Shown piece after piece: positions 27,884 to 36,296 of a stretch of 64,000 bases of DNA. The stretch is from Sphingomonas kaistensis (GTDB taxonomy: Bacteria; Pseudomonadota; Alphaproteobacteria; Sphingomonadales; Sphingomonadaceae). The first letter of the stretch is position 1, and the number at the start of each line of letters is the position of its first letter. The notes under the pieces were generated by a model. That model was not told the DNA's origin and did no database searches. It saw only the letters and a list, made by a program, of their open reading frames with translations. The translations under genes were made by a program, and so were the position numbers. The stretch spans positions 186,001-250,000 of the forward strand of contig NZ_JAATJC010000001.1 in NCBI RefSeq assembly GCF_011927725.1, given 5' to 3'.

Positions 27884-27898
27884 TTGCAAGCGCTTTCA
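27884..27898. promoter_or_regulatory. LacI-family operator between lacI-type gene and P450 operon
   Basis: TTGCAAGCGCTTTCA is close to the classic LacI-type operator with central CG. It lies 20 bases upstream of the P450 ATG and 41 bases upstream of the regulator ATG, fitting repression of both. Related sites are at 25532-25546 and 4621-4636. Confidence 0.75.
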
Positions 27899-27918
27899 TT
27901 GAGCGATAGCCATTTGTT

Positions 27919-29097
27919 ATGTCGAATGACTTTGACCCGCTTGTCGCCGAGACGTTCGACAGCCCGCACGTCGATTATGCGCGCCTGCGCGAACAATGCC
28001 CGGTCGCACACAGCGAAGCGTGGGGCGGGTTCTGGGCCTTGACCAAGCATGACGATGTCGCCGCCGCAGCGGCCGACTGGCGGACTTTCACCACCTCTAA
28101 GCAGAACGTCATTCCCAAGGTCGCCTTTACCGGCCGCCGGCCGCCGCTCCACCTCGATCCGCCCGAGCATACGCCCTACCGCCGTGCGCTCGCGCCGCTG
28201 CTGGGCGAGAAGCAAATTTCTCGGCTCGAGCCGGTGATCCGCGACACCAGCCGCCGCCTGCTCGCCACGATGGTGACGCGCGGCGGGGGCGACATCGTGT
28301 CCGATTTCTCGGCGCCGATGCCGATCGCCACCTTCGCCCACTGGATGAACCTGACTCCGGACGCGGTCGAGCAGCTGACCGAGGCCGGTCGGCGCTACAA
28401 CATCGCGGTCCAGTCGAACGACGTGGAAGCGACCAAGGAAACCAGCCTCACCCTGTACGACATGGCGCGCGGGGTGATCGCCGATCGCCGCGCCAATCCC
28501 ATGCCGCCCGCCGAGGACGCCACCAGCGCCCTGCTCGCCGCGCGGGTCGATGGCGAACCGCTGCCGGACGAGATGATCGTCGGCACCATCCGCCAGGTGC
28601 TGGTGGTCGGGATCATCGCACCCAGCGTGATGATCGGATCGATCGCCGTCCACCTCGGCCGCGACCGCGCGCTGCAATCTAAGCTGCGCGCCGACCCCTC
28701 GCTGGTGCCCGCCGCGATCGAGGAGTTCCTGCGCCTCTACACGCCCTATCGCGGCTTTGCCCGCACTCCGCTGCACGACGTCACCATCCGCGGCCGGACG
28801 ATCCCCAAGGACGCGCCGATCGCCCTCCTCTACGCCTCCGCCAACCGCGATGCCGAGGTCTTCCCCGAGCCCGACCGGTTCCGCATCGACCGTCCCAACA
28901 TCCGCGACTCGATCGCTTTCGGCCGCGGCCCGCACATGTGCGTTGGCGCCCCGCTCGCCCGGCTTGAACTGACGGTCGCGCTGGAGGAAATGCTGGCCGC
29001 CGCACCCGGCTTTGCGCTCGACGGCGAGCCGCGCCAGACCCGCTTCCCGGAAATCGGCGCGCTGTCGGTCCCGGTGCGCTTCGAGGATGCGGCATGA
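27919..29097 (+). CDS. Cytochrome P450 (bacterial class), unusual I-helix
   Basis: 392 residues. The heme-binding loop is FGRGPHMCVG with axial Cys341; the K-helix ExxR is E269-R272 (EEFLR). The oxygen-activation part of the I-helix reads LVVGIIAPSVMIG (228-240). Aligned with P450cam, Ala234 replaces the acidic residue and Pro235 the Thr. No ferredoxin or ferredoxin reductase gene lies in the window. It heads an operon with a CapA-like phosphoesterase, a membrane protein, a TonB receptor and a tannase, under a LacI-type operator. A hydroxylase or O-demethylase of an aromatic compound is plausible; peroxide-driven chemistry is also possible. Paralogous to the P450 at 39150. Confidence 0.88.
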   Translation: MSNDFDPLVAETFDSPHVDYARLREQCPVAHSEAWGGFWALTKHDDVAAAAADWRTFTTSKQNVIPKVAFTGRRPPLHLDPPEHTPYRRALAPLLGEKQISRLEPVIRDTSRRLLATMVTRGGGDIVSDFSAPMPIATFAHWMNLTPDAVEQLTEAGRRYNIAVQSNDVEATKETSLTLYDMARGVIADRRANPMPPAEDATSALLAARVDGEPLPDEMIVGTIRQVLVVGIIAPSVMIGSIAVHLGRDRALQSKLRADPSLVPAAIEEFLRLYTPYRGFARTPLHDVTIRGRTIPKDAPIALLYASANRDAEVFPEPDRFRIDRPNIRDSIAFGRGPHMCVGAPLARLELTVALEEMLAAAPGFALDGEPRQTRFPEIGALSVPVRFEDAA

Positions 29098-30215
29098 CCC
29101 ACGTCCTGCTCGCTGCCGGCGACCTTGCCCCCGATCGTGACGATTACGACGAAAGCTACGTCGCCACCCGCAACGTGCTGAACGCTGCCGACATCACCTT
29201 CGGCCAGCTCGAAACCAGCTTCGCTGCCAAGGGCGTGCGCCTGCCCCAGGCCCGCCACGCGGTGCTCGCCCGCCCGGACGGCGCCGCCGCCCTTGCCCGC
29301 GGCGGGTTCGACGTCATCTCCATGGCCGGCAACCACGTGCTCGACTGGGGCAATGACGCCTTCTTCGAGACCAGGGAAAACCTCCAGGCCGCCGGACTAC
29401 AGGTAGTCGGCGCCGGTGCCGACATCGCCGAAGCGCGACGGCCGGTGCGGATCACGCTCGGCGACGGCACCCGCATCGCGATCCTCGCTTATTCCAGCAT
29501 CCTGCCCCATTCCTACTGGGCCGACGAGCGCCGCCCCGGCTGCGCGCCGATGCGGGCGCACACGCTGTACGAGCAGATCGAGCATGACCAGCCGGGCACT
29601 CCGGCGCGGGTCCACAGCTTCCCGCATCGCGAGGATCTTGCCGCGCTGGAGGCAGACATCAGCGCCGCCAAGGCCGACGCCGACCTGGTCTTCGTGTCGC
29701 TCCACTGGGGCATCCATTTCGTCCGCGCGGTGATCGCCGATTATCAGCGCGACGTCGCCCGGGCGGCGGTGGCGGCAGGGGCCGACGCGATCCTCGGCGG
29801 CCACGCCCACATCCTGAAAGGCTGCGAACTGATCGACGGCGCGCCGGTCTTCTATTCGCTGTGCAACTTCGCGACCGACCTCCGGATGGACCCGGTCCAC
29901 GCCGCATCCAAAAGCTTCAACGAGATCCGCGTCCTCGCCGAGGAGTGGGAACCCGACTTCGACAGCCTGTACAATTTCCCGGCGGCGTCGCGCCTGTCGA
30001 TCGTCGCCCGTTTCGAGATCGCAAACGGCAAGATCGTCCGCAGCGGCTTCCTGCCGCTGACCATCGGCACCGACGCCGTCCCCCGGTTCGCCGAACCCGG
30101 CAGCGCCGAGCATGACGAGGTCGTCGCCTACATGACCGCCATCACCCGCGAGGCCGGGCTCAACGCCCGCTATCGCAACGGCCAGGACATGGTCGAGCTG
30201 GAGCAGGCCGCATGA
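29094..30215 (+). CDS. CapA-family metallophosphoesterase-like protein
   Basis: 373 residues, overlapping the P450 stop (ATGA). Metallophosphoesterase motifs are visible: GDL near residue 10, SMAGNHVLDWG (the GNHE-like block), VSLHWGIHF, and GGHAHILKG. The same fold occurs in PgsA/CapA proteins of poly-gamma-glutamate capsules, but no capB or capC is nearby and there is no signal peptide or membrane anchor, so a cytosolic hydrolase acting on a small phosphorylated or ester substrate is more likely. The link to a P450 is unusual. Function unknown. Confidence 0.78.
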   Translation: MTHVLLAAGDLAPDRDDYDESYVATRNVLNAADITFGQLETSFAAKGVRLPQARHAVLARPDGAAALARGGFDVISMAGNHVLDWGNDAFFETRENLQAAGLQVVGAGADIAEARRPVRITLGDGTRIAILAYSSILPHSYWADERRPGCAPMRAHTLYEQIEHDQPGTPARVHSFPHREDLAALEADISAAKADADLVFVSLHWGIHFVRAVIADYQRDVARAAVAAGADAILGGHAHILKGCELIDGAPVFYSLCNFATDLRMDPVHAASKSFNEIRVLAEEWEPDFDSLYNFPAASRLSIVARFEIANGKIVRSGFLPLTIGTDAVPRFAEPGSAEHDEVVAYMTAITREAGLNARYRNGQDMVELEQAA

Positions 30216-31240
30216 GCGGTCGTGCCCTGCCGCTGGAAGCCTATGTCTTCCTCTATCTTTGCGCCTACCTGCCCAACGTCATCGTCACCAAGCTGGTCAC
30301 CAGCCAGGTCCACCCCGGCCTCGGCCGGCCGTTGACCGGGCTGGAAACGCTGCCCGCCTCGCTGATCATCAGCACGGTCATCACCTATCTCTTCATCTGG
30401 CTGTCGGGCTGGCACAAGGACGCCCACGGCGTGATGGTCCTGGGCCGGCGTCTCCCGGTGCCGACCAAATACACCCTGTGGTCGGGCTTCGGCACCGCAC
30501 TGGTGCTGTTCACCGTGCCCCTGTCCTTCACCTTTCAGGGGGTCAGCATCCCCTTCATCCAGCTGCTGATGCGCGGCGACATCCTGGTCATCGCGCCGCT
30601 GGTCGATCTCGCCTTCGGCCGCAAGGTGCGGTGGTGGAGCTGGGTCGCGCTGTTCATGGTGCTGGTCGCGCTGATCATCACCATTGGCGACCGCGGCGGC
30701 TTCAACCTGCCTCCGCTCGCGATCCTGACGGTGGTGCTCTACACGGTCGGCTACTTCGTCCGCCTCGCGGTGATGACCAAGGTGTCGAAGACCGGCGATC
30801 CCGCCTCCGTCCGGCAATATTTCGTCGAGGAAAAGGTGTTCGCCCTGCCGTTGTCGGTGGCGATCCTAGCCGCCATCTCGGCCTCGGGCTTCGGAAGCCA
30901 GTCGGGCGCATTGAGCTGGGGGTTCGTCGAGGTCTGGACCGACCCCGTCATCCTCCCATTGCTCGCTATCGGCGTCACCCTGACCATCATCTCGGTGTTC
31001 GCGATCATCATCCTGCTCGACCCGCGCGAGAACGCTTATTGCGTGCCGCTGGAGCGCGCCGCGAGCCTGATCGCGGGCATCGGCGGCTCGCTGATCCTCG
31101 CCTGGGTGTGGGGGCTTCCGCACCCGCGCCCGGCCGAGCTGGTCGGTGCCGCCATCCTGATTGCTGCCATCGTCCTCTTGTCGCTCGCACCGCGCTTTGC
31201 CGAATCCAAGGCACGCGCGGCTCGGGCGGAGGCGAACTGA
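30212..31240 (+). CDS. Multi-pass inner-membrane protein, DMT/EamA-like
   Basis: 342 residues with about ten hydrophobic helices, including PNVIVTKLVTSQVHPGLGRP early on and LPLLAIGVTLTIISVFAIIILL late, and a basic C-terminus. The two-half arrangement and length resemble drug/metabolite-transporter permeases, but I do not recognise it with certainty. It overlaps the CapA-like gene by 4 bases and lies before the TonB receptor in the same operon, so inner-membrane passage of the compound taken up by that receptor is a reasonable guess. Confidence 0.6.
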   Translation: MSGRALPLEAYVFLYLCAYLPNVIVTKLVTSQVHPGLGRPLTGLETLPASLIISTVITYLFIWLSGWHKDAHGVMVLGRRLPVPTKYTLWSGFGTALVLFTVPLSFTFQGVSIPFIQLLMRGDILVIAPLVDLAFGRKVRWWSWVALFMVLVALIITIGDRGGFNLPPLAILTVVLYTVGYFVRLAVMTKVSKTGDPASVRQYFVEEKVFALPLSVAILAAISASGFGSQSGALSWGFVEVWTDPVILPLLAIGVTLTIISVFAIIILLDPRENAYCVPLERAASLIAGIGGSLILAWVWGLPHPRPAELVGAAILIAAIVLLSLAPRFAESKARAARAEAN

Positions 31241-31298
31241 AACCCGTCCCGGAGCCGGTCGCGATCCGCCGGCGCCGTGACATTCGAGGAGGGAAAAG

Positions 31299-34037
31299 AT
31301 GATCGAACAAACCAATGGGGGGCGCTTGCCCCGACTGCTCGGTCACGCCGCGCTCGGCGCGATGGCGATGGCGTTGCTCGCCGTGCCCGCAGCCGCCCAG
31401 ACCGCCGAACCGGTGGTCACTCCGTCCACGCCGGACGCGCCGCCGACCACCCCGGGGGGTGAGCCGACGACTCCAGCGGCGGATGGTTCGGGTGACACCA
31501 CCATCACCGTCACCGGAAGCCGCATCCGCGGCATCGCCCCGGTCGGTTCGGCGGTGATCGCGCTCGACGCGCAGAAGATTCAGGACGAACCGGTGATCTC
31601 CACCAACGACGTCCTTCGCCGCGTTCCGCAGGTCGTCTCGCTGGGTGCCAACCGCGCCGGAGGAAGCGCCCAGAACGGCGCCGCCAACGCGACCCGCGGC
31701 GCCGGAATCAACCTGCGCGGCCTGTCGACCAACGCGACCCTGTTGCTGTACGACGGCCGCCGCTTCCCGCCGCAGGGAACGCAGGGCCAGTTCACCGATC
31801 CGTCGGTGATCCCCTCGATCGCGCTGGCCCGGGTCGAGGTCGTCGCCGACGGCTCGTCCGCCATCTACGGCTCGGACGCGGTCGCGGGCGTGGTCAACCT
31901 CATCCTTCGCCGCAACTTCTCCGGGCTCGAGGCGCGCGCCCGCTACGGCATGACCGACGGCGATTATCGCGAAAAGCAGATCGCCCTGCTCGGCGGCCAG
32001 CGCTGGAATGGCGGCTACGTCACCCTGGCCGGCGAATATTCGCAGAACAACACCCTGTTCGGAAGCGAGCTCGACTTCTTCCAGAACGACAATCGTGCGC
32101 GCGGCGGGCGTGACCTGCGCGTCGCCAATTGCGCGCCGGGCACCATCACCAGCGGCGGCGTCGCCTATGCCATCCCGGCCGGCGGGGTGACCGCTGCCAA
32201 TGCCAGTGCACTGACCCTCGGCACCAACCGCTGCTTCTACGACCCCGCGCTGGCCGTCATCCCCAACCAGAAGCGCTACAGCGTGGTCGGCAATGCAAGC
32301 CAGGAACTGGGCGGCGTGCGCTTGTTCGTCGACGGCTTCTGGTCGCGGCGCAACGGCACCCTCCCGCTGCTTGCCAACGTCAACGCCACGGTGCCGAGCA
32401 CCAACCCCTTCTACGTCGCGCCTCCCGGCTCGACGCCCGGGCTGTGCGCTGGCAGCGTCGGGGTTCCCGCCGGCACCCGCTGCGTGACCGTTGCCACCTC
32501 GCTGTTCCCAAGCATCGGCGTCATCACGCGGCCCTATCATTCCAAGAGCTGGAATGGCTCGGCAGGGATCGAGTTCAAACCGTTCGGTGACTTCCGTGCG
32601 ACGGGCTATTTCGCCCATGGCCGCTCCGAGGAGGTCGACGACCGCCGCCGCAACGGGGTCAATGCCGCGGCGCTTCAGGCGGCTCTCAACAGCACCGATC
32701 CGGCGACCGCGTTTAACGTGTTTGGCGGTCCCAACAATCCCGCCACCATCGCCACCATTACCGACAATCTGTTCGTGATTACCGGCCGCACCCGGCTCAG
32801 CGTCTTCAACGGCCAGCTCGACGGATCGCTGTTCGAACTTCCGGGCGGCAAGGTCCGGATCGCGGTCGGCGCCGAGCATCGCAATGAATATACCTACACC
32901 GAACTGCTCAGCGGGCGGTCGGCCTCCCCGCTGCGGGTCGCCGATGCCGGAAGCCGCGACGTCGATGCGGTGTTCGGCGAATTGTTCGTCCCGATCGTCG
33001 GCTCGGGCAACGCCATGACCGGGATCGAGCGGCTCAACCTCAGCCTCGCGCTCCGCCACGAAAATTACAGCGACTTCGGAAGCACCACCAATCCCAAGAT
33101 CGGGGTCACCTACCAGCCGCTCGGCGGCGTGGTTCTGAAGGCCACCTACGGCACCTCCTTCCGTGCTCCGACCTTCACCGAAGTGTCGACCATCGCGGGC
33201 GGTGCGGGCCTTTACTTCGACACCCTGCCGGGGCCCAGTGGTAACCTGCAGGGGATCGGGATCGCCGGCGGCAACCCCGACCTCAAGCCCGAAACCGCCA
33301 AGACCTGGTCGGCGGGCGTCGAGCTTGCACCGCGCGCGCTGCGCGGGTTCGTCGCCACGCTCAATTATTTCCACATCGACTATACCGATCAGATCCAGGC
33401 CCTGCGCGGGACCCCAGGCCTGCTGACCAACCCGCTCTACAGCCAGTTCGTGCAGTTCAATCCAAGCGCCGCGCAGGTGGCCGCACTGGTCGGCTCCGGC
33501 CTGCCGATCAACAGCGCGATCAACCAGAGCCTGGTGACCTTCATCGCCGACGGCCGCCGGCAGAACCTCGGCACCACCAAGCTGCGCGGAATCGACTTCA
33601 CCGCCACCTACAATTGGAAGCTGGGCGCGGCCGAATTCGATGCCGGGGTGCAGGGCACCTACATCACCGATTATCTGTTCGAAGCGGTGCCCGGATCGGG
33701 CCTGGTCGACGTGCGCAACACCATCGGCTTCAACCAGAAGTTCCGCAGCCAGGCCGACATCGGGGCACGGCTGGGCGGGGCGCGGACCCGGCTGACCTGG
33801 AACCACCTCAGCGGCTACGACAACACGACCATCACGCCGCGGCAGCGGATCGGCGCGTACAACACGCTCGACCTGCTGGTCGGCTATGACCTCAATGAGC
33901 GGATCGGGCTGACCTTCGACGTCCGCAACCTGCTCAACGAAGACCCGCCATTCGTCGATACCACCGGCGGCTACGACCCCCAGGCCTCCAACCCCGTGCC
34001 GCGCCTGTACGCGCTGACCGCAAGCGTGAAGTTCTGA
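31299..34037 (+). CDS. TonB-dependent outer-membrane receptor
   Basis: 912 residues. The signal peptide is followed by a Pro/Thr-rich stretch (about 30-70), then the plug domain with ITVTGSRIRGIAPVGSAVIALD, a TonB-box-like region, and LARVEVVADGSSAIYGSDAVAGVVNLIL. The barrel ends LYALTASVKF with terminal Phe. GAGGAGGG stands 5 bases before the ATG. In the P450 operon and directly coupled to a tannase-type esterase, it probably imports an ester- or sugar-linked aromatic rather than iron-siderophore. Ligand not shown. Confidence 0.9.
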   Translation: MIEQTNGGRLPRLLGHAALGAMAMALLAVPAAAQTAEPVVTPSTPDAPPTTPGGEPTTPAADGSGDTTITVTGSRIRGIAPVGSAVIALDAQKIQDEPVISTNDVLRRVPQVVSLGANRAGGSAQNGAANATRGAGINLRGLSTNATLLLYDGRRFPPQGTQGQFTDPSVIPSIALARVEVVADGSSAIYGSDAVAGVVNLILRRNFSGLEARARYGMTDGDYREKQIALLGGQRWNGGYVTLAGEYSQNNTLFGSELDFFQNDNRARGGRDLRVANCAPGTITSGGVAYAIPAGGVTAANASALTLGTNRCFYDPALAVIPNQKRYSVVGNASQELGGVRLFVDGFWSRRNGTLPLLANVNATVPSTNPFYVAPPGSTPGLCAGSVGVPAGTRCVTVATSLFPSIGVITRPYHSKSWNGSAGIEFKPFGDFRATGYFAHGRSEEVDDRRRNGVNAAALQAALNSTDPATAFNVFGGPNNPATIATITDNLFVITGRTRLSVFNGQLDGSLFELPGGKVRIAVGAEHRNEYTYTELLSGRSASPLRVADAGSRDVDAVFGELFVPIVGSGNAMTGIERLNLSLALRHENYSDFGSTTNPKIGVTYQPLGGVVLKATYGTSFRAPTFTEVSTIAGGAGLYFDTLPGPSGNLQGIGIAGGNPDLKPETAKTWSAGVELAPRALRGFVATLNYFHIDYTDQIQALRGTPGLLTNPLYSQFVQFNPSAAQVAALVGSGLPINSAINQSLVTFIADGRRQNLGTTKLRGIDFTATYNWKLGAAEFDAGVQGTYITDYLFEAVPGSGLVDVRNTIGFNQKFRSQADIGARLGGARTRLTWNHLSGYDNTTITPRQRIGAYNTLDLLVGYDLNERIGLTFDVRNLLNEDPPFVDTTGGYDPQASNPVPRLYALTASVKF

Positions 34038-35551
34038 TGAGCCTGTTGCTGCTCCTCGCGTCGGCAAGTGCCTGCCCGGCGCTGGCCGGCGCGCGGGACG
34101 GCAATGTCGTAATCACCTCGGCCGAGCGTGTCGTCCCCGCGCCGGCGTGGAAGGTGGACAACGCCCGAAGCGTTCCGGTCACCGTCCCCTTCTGCCGCGT
34201 GCAGGGCCGGATCGAAGGCAATATCGGGTTCGAGGCGTGGCTGCCCGACAGGTGGAACGGGCGAATGCTCGGGGCCGGGGTCGGCGGCGACGCCGGAGTG
34301 TTCAACTTCGGCGACATGAGCCGCCGCATCGGCGAGGGCTTCGCCACCGTCACCACCGACAGCGGGCACAAGGTCAGCGAGGCACGGTGGATGGCGAACG
34401 CCAAGGCCCGCGTCGACTACGAGCATCGCGCAGTCCACCTGACGGCCGTCGCTGCCAAGAGCCTGATCGCCGGCCTCTACGGCCGCAAGCCCGATCGCAG
34501 TTACTTCACCGGCTGCTCGGGCGGCGGTCGACAGGCGCTGAAGGAAATGCAGAACTATCCTGGCGACTACGACGGCGTACTGGCCGGCGCACCGGGGCCC
34601 TACATGCCGTTGCAGTCGGTACGGATGATGTACTTTTCATTGCTCCAGAAGCAGCAGCCGAACGCCGCGCTGAGCGACGCCGACTGGAGCCTTTACGAAA
34701 GCCGCGCTACCCGGGCGTGCGACGCCGGCGACGGGGTCACCGACGGGATCATCGGTGCGCCGATGAGCTGCCGCTTCCGCCCTGCCGCCCTGCTCTGCAC
34801 GGCCGGGCAGTCCACCGACTGCCTCACCGCGCCCAAGGTCGCGATGCTGGAAGCGATCGTCTCGCCAATGACGGACGAGGGTGGGAAGGCGATGGACAGC
34901 GGCCTGCTGCCCGGCGTCCGCACCCGCCCGGGCCCGCCCTCCCCGCTGCTGCGCGCGATGTGGGCCGACGGAGTCTACAACGATCCCGAGTGGGACGAGA
35001 ATCGCTTCCGCCGCAGCGCCGACCTCGCGGCCGCCAATCGCATCATGCCCGAATTGCGCACCGACAAGGTCGACATCGCCCCGTTCCTCAAGAAGGGCGG
35101 CAAGGCGATCGTCTACCAGGGCTGGGCCGATCCCTCGACCAACGCCGGCCCGACCATCGACTATGTCGCGGCGGCGGCGCGCAAGCAGGGCGGAATGACC
35201 CGCCTGTCGCAGGGGCTGCGGCTGTTCATGGTTCCCGGCATGTACCATTGCGCGCGCGGGCCCGGCGCCGACCAGTTCGGCGGTTCGGGCCAGCAGCCAT
35301 GGCCGGGCGACCCCCAACGCGACGCCCTCTGGGCGCTGATCGAGTGGGTCGAAAAAGGTCGCGCCCCTGACACATTGGTCGCGACCAAGCTCGAGGGCAC
35401 GAGCGCGCGGTTCACGCGCACCCTCTGCCCCTATCCGCTTGCAGCGCGCTATCGCGGCAAGGGTGACACCAACGCCGCCGCTTCCTATAGCTGCGCGCCC
35501 GACCCGGCCCTGACCCGCTCGCTGTCCAGGCCTACTCTGGTCGGATCCTGA
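34037..35551 (+). CDS. Tannase/feruloyl esterase family protein
   Basis: 504 residues with a signal peptide (MSLLLLLASASACPALAG). The tannase-family nucleophile motif is YFTGCSGGGRQALKEMQ; the paired CS-D-HC disulfide arrangement has the Cys before Ser in GCSGGG and HC in GMYHCARGPG, and the Asp probably lies in YQGWADPSTN. The family hydrolyses gallate esters and feruloyl esters, releasing free aromatic acids outside the cytoplasm. It starts in TGATG overlap with the TonB receptor, so enzyme and receptor act together. It overlaps the convergent OmpA-like gene by 20 bases. Confidence 0.88.
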   Translation: MSLLLLLASASACPALAGARDGNVVITSAERVVPAPAWKVDNARSVPVTVPFCRVQGRIEGNIGFEAWLPDRWNGRMLGAGVGGDAGVFNFGDMSRRIGEGFATVTTDSGHKVSEARWMANAKARVDYEHRAVHLTAVAAKSLIAGLYGRKPDRSYFTGCSGGGRQALKEMQNYPGDYDGVLAGAPGPYMPLQSVRMMYFSLLQKQQPNAALSDADWSLYESRATRACDAGDGVTDGIIGAPMSCRFRPAALLCTAGQSTDCLTAPKVAMLEAIVSPMTDEGGKAMDSGLLPGVRTRPGPPSPLLRAMWADGVYNDPEWDENRFRRSADLAAANRIMPELRTDKVDIAPFLKKGGKAIVYQGWADPSTNAGPTIDYVAAAARKQGGMTRLSQGLRLFMVPGMYHCARGPGADQFGGSGQQPWPGDPQRDALWALIEWVEKGRAPDTLVATKLEGTSARFTRTLCPYPLAARYRGKGDTNAAASYSCAPDPALTRSLSRPTLVGS

Positions 35552-36296
35552 TATCGACCCGCCGGTCGACCGGTGAAATGAGGCCGTCGAAGGCGGCTGC
35601 GACGTACGGGCCGGGCAGGCTCGCCACCACCCGCACCCGGTCCGCCGGAATGCCGCGCAGGATCAGCGCCTTTTGCACGACCTCGGCCCGGGCGCGGGCA
35701 AGCTCGGCCTCCTCGACCAGCCTGACCCCCGAGACGATTGCCGGCCGGGTCTGCGCCGATCCCGCGATCTCGATCCGCGCCGGCTGGACGTCGAGCGCAT
35801 AGTTGATCGTCGCATCGAGATAATAATCGCTGATCTGGTAGCTGATGAAGCTGCTGCGATAATCGAAGGGGATGGTGAATCGTCCCTCGACGAACGGCTT
35901 CACCTGCTGCTTGCGCGCCTGGTACAGCGGGCGGACGTTGCGCTCGGGAAGCGCGAAGCGGCGGCCCTTATAGCCTTCGGCCGGAAGCTGGTGCCGGGTG
36001 CAGGCGCCTTCCAGCACCGACACCCGCACCGGTTCGACCACCCGGCCGCCGCAATGGTCAGTGGCGTCGGCGGACACCTTGCCCTCGACCAGGATGGCAT
36101 GGTTCCAGTCGGGCTTGGTCGGTGCCGCGGTCACGTCGTAGCGCACGCCCGTCGCCGGGTCCTGTGTCAGCCAGCAGCCCGACTTCCGGCCATTGTCGGT
36201 GTCGCGATAGACCGGGCAGGCGACGAAGCGCAGCGTCGCGCTATCCTCGACCGCCGGCGCCAACGCGAGCAGCGACAGGATGGCCGCGCGGATCAC
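35532..36296 (-). CDS. Hypothetical exported protein with OmpA-like C-terminus
   Basis: 254 residues from a GTG overlapping the cytochrome gene stop (GTGA). A short hydrophobic N-terminus (IRAAILSLLALAPA) looks like a signal peptide. The first part has paired cysteines (FVACPVYRDT, SGCWLTQD, DHCGG, EGACTRH). The last 100 residues, with ARARAEVVQKALILRGIPADRVRVVA and ending SPVDRRVDIRIRPE, resemble the OmpA-like peptidoglycan-binding fold. It may sit in the periplasm and bind the cell wall. Function unknown; co-transcribed with the di-heme cytochrome. Confidence 0.55.
   Translation of the reverse strand: MIRAAILSLLALAPAVEDSATLRFVACPVYRDTDNGRKSGCWLTQDPATGVRYDVTAAPTKPDWNHAILVEGKVSADATDHCGGRVVEPVRVSVLEGACTRHQLPAEGYKGRRFALPERNVRPLYQARKQQVKPFVEGRFTIPFDYRSSFISYQISDYYLDATINYALDVQPARIEIAGSAQTRPAIVSGVRLVEEAELARARAEVVQKALILRGIPADRVRVVASLPGPYVAAAFDGLISPVDRRVDIRIRPE

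Noticed and set aside
27842..27899. Longer start (MKALAST...) for the LacI-type regulator
   Set aside because: The ATGAAAGCGCTTGCAAG stretch is the operator; LacI proteins start just before the DDVA helix, at 27842.
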